7,113 bases of DNA from Rickettsiales bacterium. Lineage in GTDB: Bacteria > Pseudomonadota > Alphaproteobacteria > Rickettsiales > UBA3002. A program made the position numbers and the translations under genes. The stretch covers positions 1-7,113 of the forward strand of contig CANEUT010000082.1 of assembly GCA_947441895.1 (NCBI GenBank), given 5' to 3'. Positions 6,228-7,113 of this stretch are shown here, piece by piece. Position 1 is the stretch's first letter, and the number at the start of each line of letters is the position of its first letter. Under the pieces are notes generated by a model, which worked only from the letters and a program-made list of their open reading frames with translations, was not told where the DNA came from and did not search any database.

Positions 6228-7113
6228 TTAGGTAGTTTTTTGGCGGTTGTCATAGCGCCAGATGGCAGCCGTCATGATGATGAAATAGAGGGTATATGAA
6301 AAAGCCTCATACATGACCACGCACCAAATAAAATCATGGAAGGGTAAATCGCTAAAGAAAGTGAGGCCAAACGCAAAGAGGCCATGCATCACCTGCCACA
6401 GCGCAATGGCACGCAAACGCTTGATGGCAATGACGGCATGGGCTAGTGCCGGGCCCATCAGCCAGAACAGCATGCACAGTGAAATCATTTGCACCATTTC
6501 CACGCTATCTTCCCAACCGGCACCCAAATAAAGGCCAAAGAACCACGGGCCCAGCAAATAGGTACCTACCGTGGCCACCACTCCAAGGCCAAGCATGAGT
6601 GCGGCGATGCGAATATAATAGGGCCATAATTTTTCGCCGGCGTGAATTTTCTCGGCGAAATGGCGCAAAATAACCTGTCCGAACGATGCGGCGACCAAGG
6701 CCATGGCGGCGTTGATAAGGTTGCGTACCACCGAATAATGGCCAGTTAAGTCCAGTGAGTAATGCGCCGTGATAACAATGACCGGTACTTGCGCGGCAAT
6801 GTTATTGATGGATGACGGAATGCTGCCAAAAAGTGGGAATTCTGAAAACTTACGCATCAGCTGCCAATAATATATTTTGGGCAAATTATAATCGAAGCGC
6901 AGCTGGTAACGGTAGGCTTGGATAAGCGCAAATATGCCAGTGAAGGTGAGTCCGGCAATAAAACCAAACATCAGCCCCGTGGGCACATTCAGCAAGCCAA
7001 GCGCTAACACAATGCCTGCAATGCTGGTGGCCTGACAAATTTTATTCAGGCTTTGCAGGTGAAACTTACCTTTGCGCAACAGCCAGTAATTCGCAATATT
7101 GATGATGGATGCG
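6228..7113 (-). CDS. wzx: Wzx-like polysaccharide flippase (MOP superfamily), 5' end outside the window
   Basis: The frame is open from the right edge to a TAA at 6228-6230, so about 294 C-terminal residues are visible; family members are usually 400-480 residues, so roughly the first third is missing. The visible part has several hydrophobic segments: a pair near the start (TSIAGIVLALGLL and LMFGFIAGLTFTGIFALI), then stretches with VPVIVITAHYS, ALVAASFGQVIL, IAALMLGLGVVATVGTYLL, MISLCMLFWLMGPALAHAVI and FIIMTAAIW. The order of loops (FPLFGSIPSSINNIAAQ before a helix, TGHYSVVRNLINA, then LGAGWEDSVEMVQM) fits the polysaccharide biosynthesis/Wzx family, which flips undecaprenyl-PP-linked oligosaccharides across the inner membrane. 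Only a TTG codon (at 7079) is available as a start inside the window, but coding potential continues past it. It lies upstream of the wbp genes with a 50-nt gap and no clear terminator, so co-transcription is likely. Assignment to this family is firm; the substrate is unknown. Confidence 0.8.
   Translation of the reverse strand, partial: ASIINIANYWLLRKGKFHLQSLNKICQATSIAGIVLALGLLNVPTGLMFGFIAGLTFTGIFALIQAYRYQLRFDYNLPKIYYWQLMRKFSEFPLFGSIPSSINNIAAQVPVIVITAHYSLDLTGHYSVVRNLINAAMALVAASFGQVILRHFAEKIHAGEKLWPYYIRIAALMLGLGVVATVGTYLLGPWFFGLYLGAGWEDSVEMVQMISLCMLFWLMGPALAHAVIAIKRLRAIALWQVMHGLFAFGLTFFSDLPFHDFIWCVVMYEAFSYTLYFIIMTAAIWRYDNRQKTT

Noticed and set aside
5667..6299. 210-residue plus-strand open frame
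   Set aside because: It is antisense to the start of the WbpB-WbpD fusion and the end of the flippase; no recognisable motif.
6228..7079. Flippase as a complete 283-residue gene starting at TTG 7079
   Set aside because: The frame continues open to the window edge with flippase-like sequence, and 283 residues is far too short for a Wzx protein; it is a partial gene.

Overview
This window is a cell-surface glycan biosynthesis locus. It encodes parts of two UDP-amino-sugar pathways and the C-terminal part of a lipid-linked sugar flippase. The gene set, moderate to slightly high GC and frequent short gene overlaps suggest a Gram-negative bacterium, probably a proteobacterium. An alphaproteobacterium is my guess, but nothing in the window fixes the taxon.

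Left block (1-2009) is a bacillosamine-type (pgl) module. On the minus strand a PglC-type phosphoglycosyl transferase (644-1270) is followed, with an ATGA overlap, by a PglE-like aminotransferase (647 to beyond the left edge). On the plus strand, divergent from pglC, lies a PglD/NeuD-family acetyltransferase (1335-2009). Together they cover the amination, N-acetylation and membrane-priming steps for UDP-diNAc-bacillosamine. The 4,6-dehydratase that starts the pathway (PglF) is not in the window.

Middle and right block (2092-7113) is a minus-strand run in transcription order: flippase (wzx-like, 5' end outside the window), a fused WbpB-WbpD protein, WbpA, WbpE. WbpA, WbpB, WbpE and WbpD are the four steps that convert UDP-GlcNAc to UDP-2,3-diacetamido-2,3-dideoxy-glucuronic acid, so that pathway is complete here in three genes. 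The last three genes overlap by 17 nt at each junction, which suggests coupled translation.

A likely working model: PglC loads a diNAcBac-like phosphosugar onto undecaprenyl phosphate, other glycosyltransferases outside the window add diacetamido-uronic acid and further residues, and the flippase moves the lipid-linked unit across the inner membrane for O-antigen, capsule or protein glycosylation.

The points most worth a second look are three. First, the WbpB-WbpD fusion joins steps 2 and 4 of a pathway and leaves step 3 as a separate protein. Second, a small intergenic element between pglD and wbpE is flanked by near-identical 10-11 bp direct repeats, each holding one gene's stop codon. Third, a 64-bp divergent region between pglC and pglD has back-to-back -35-like boxes. 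No RNA genes, CRISPR arrays or complete insertion sequences were seen, and there is no gene-free stretch over 300 bases.
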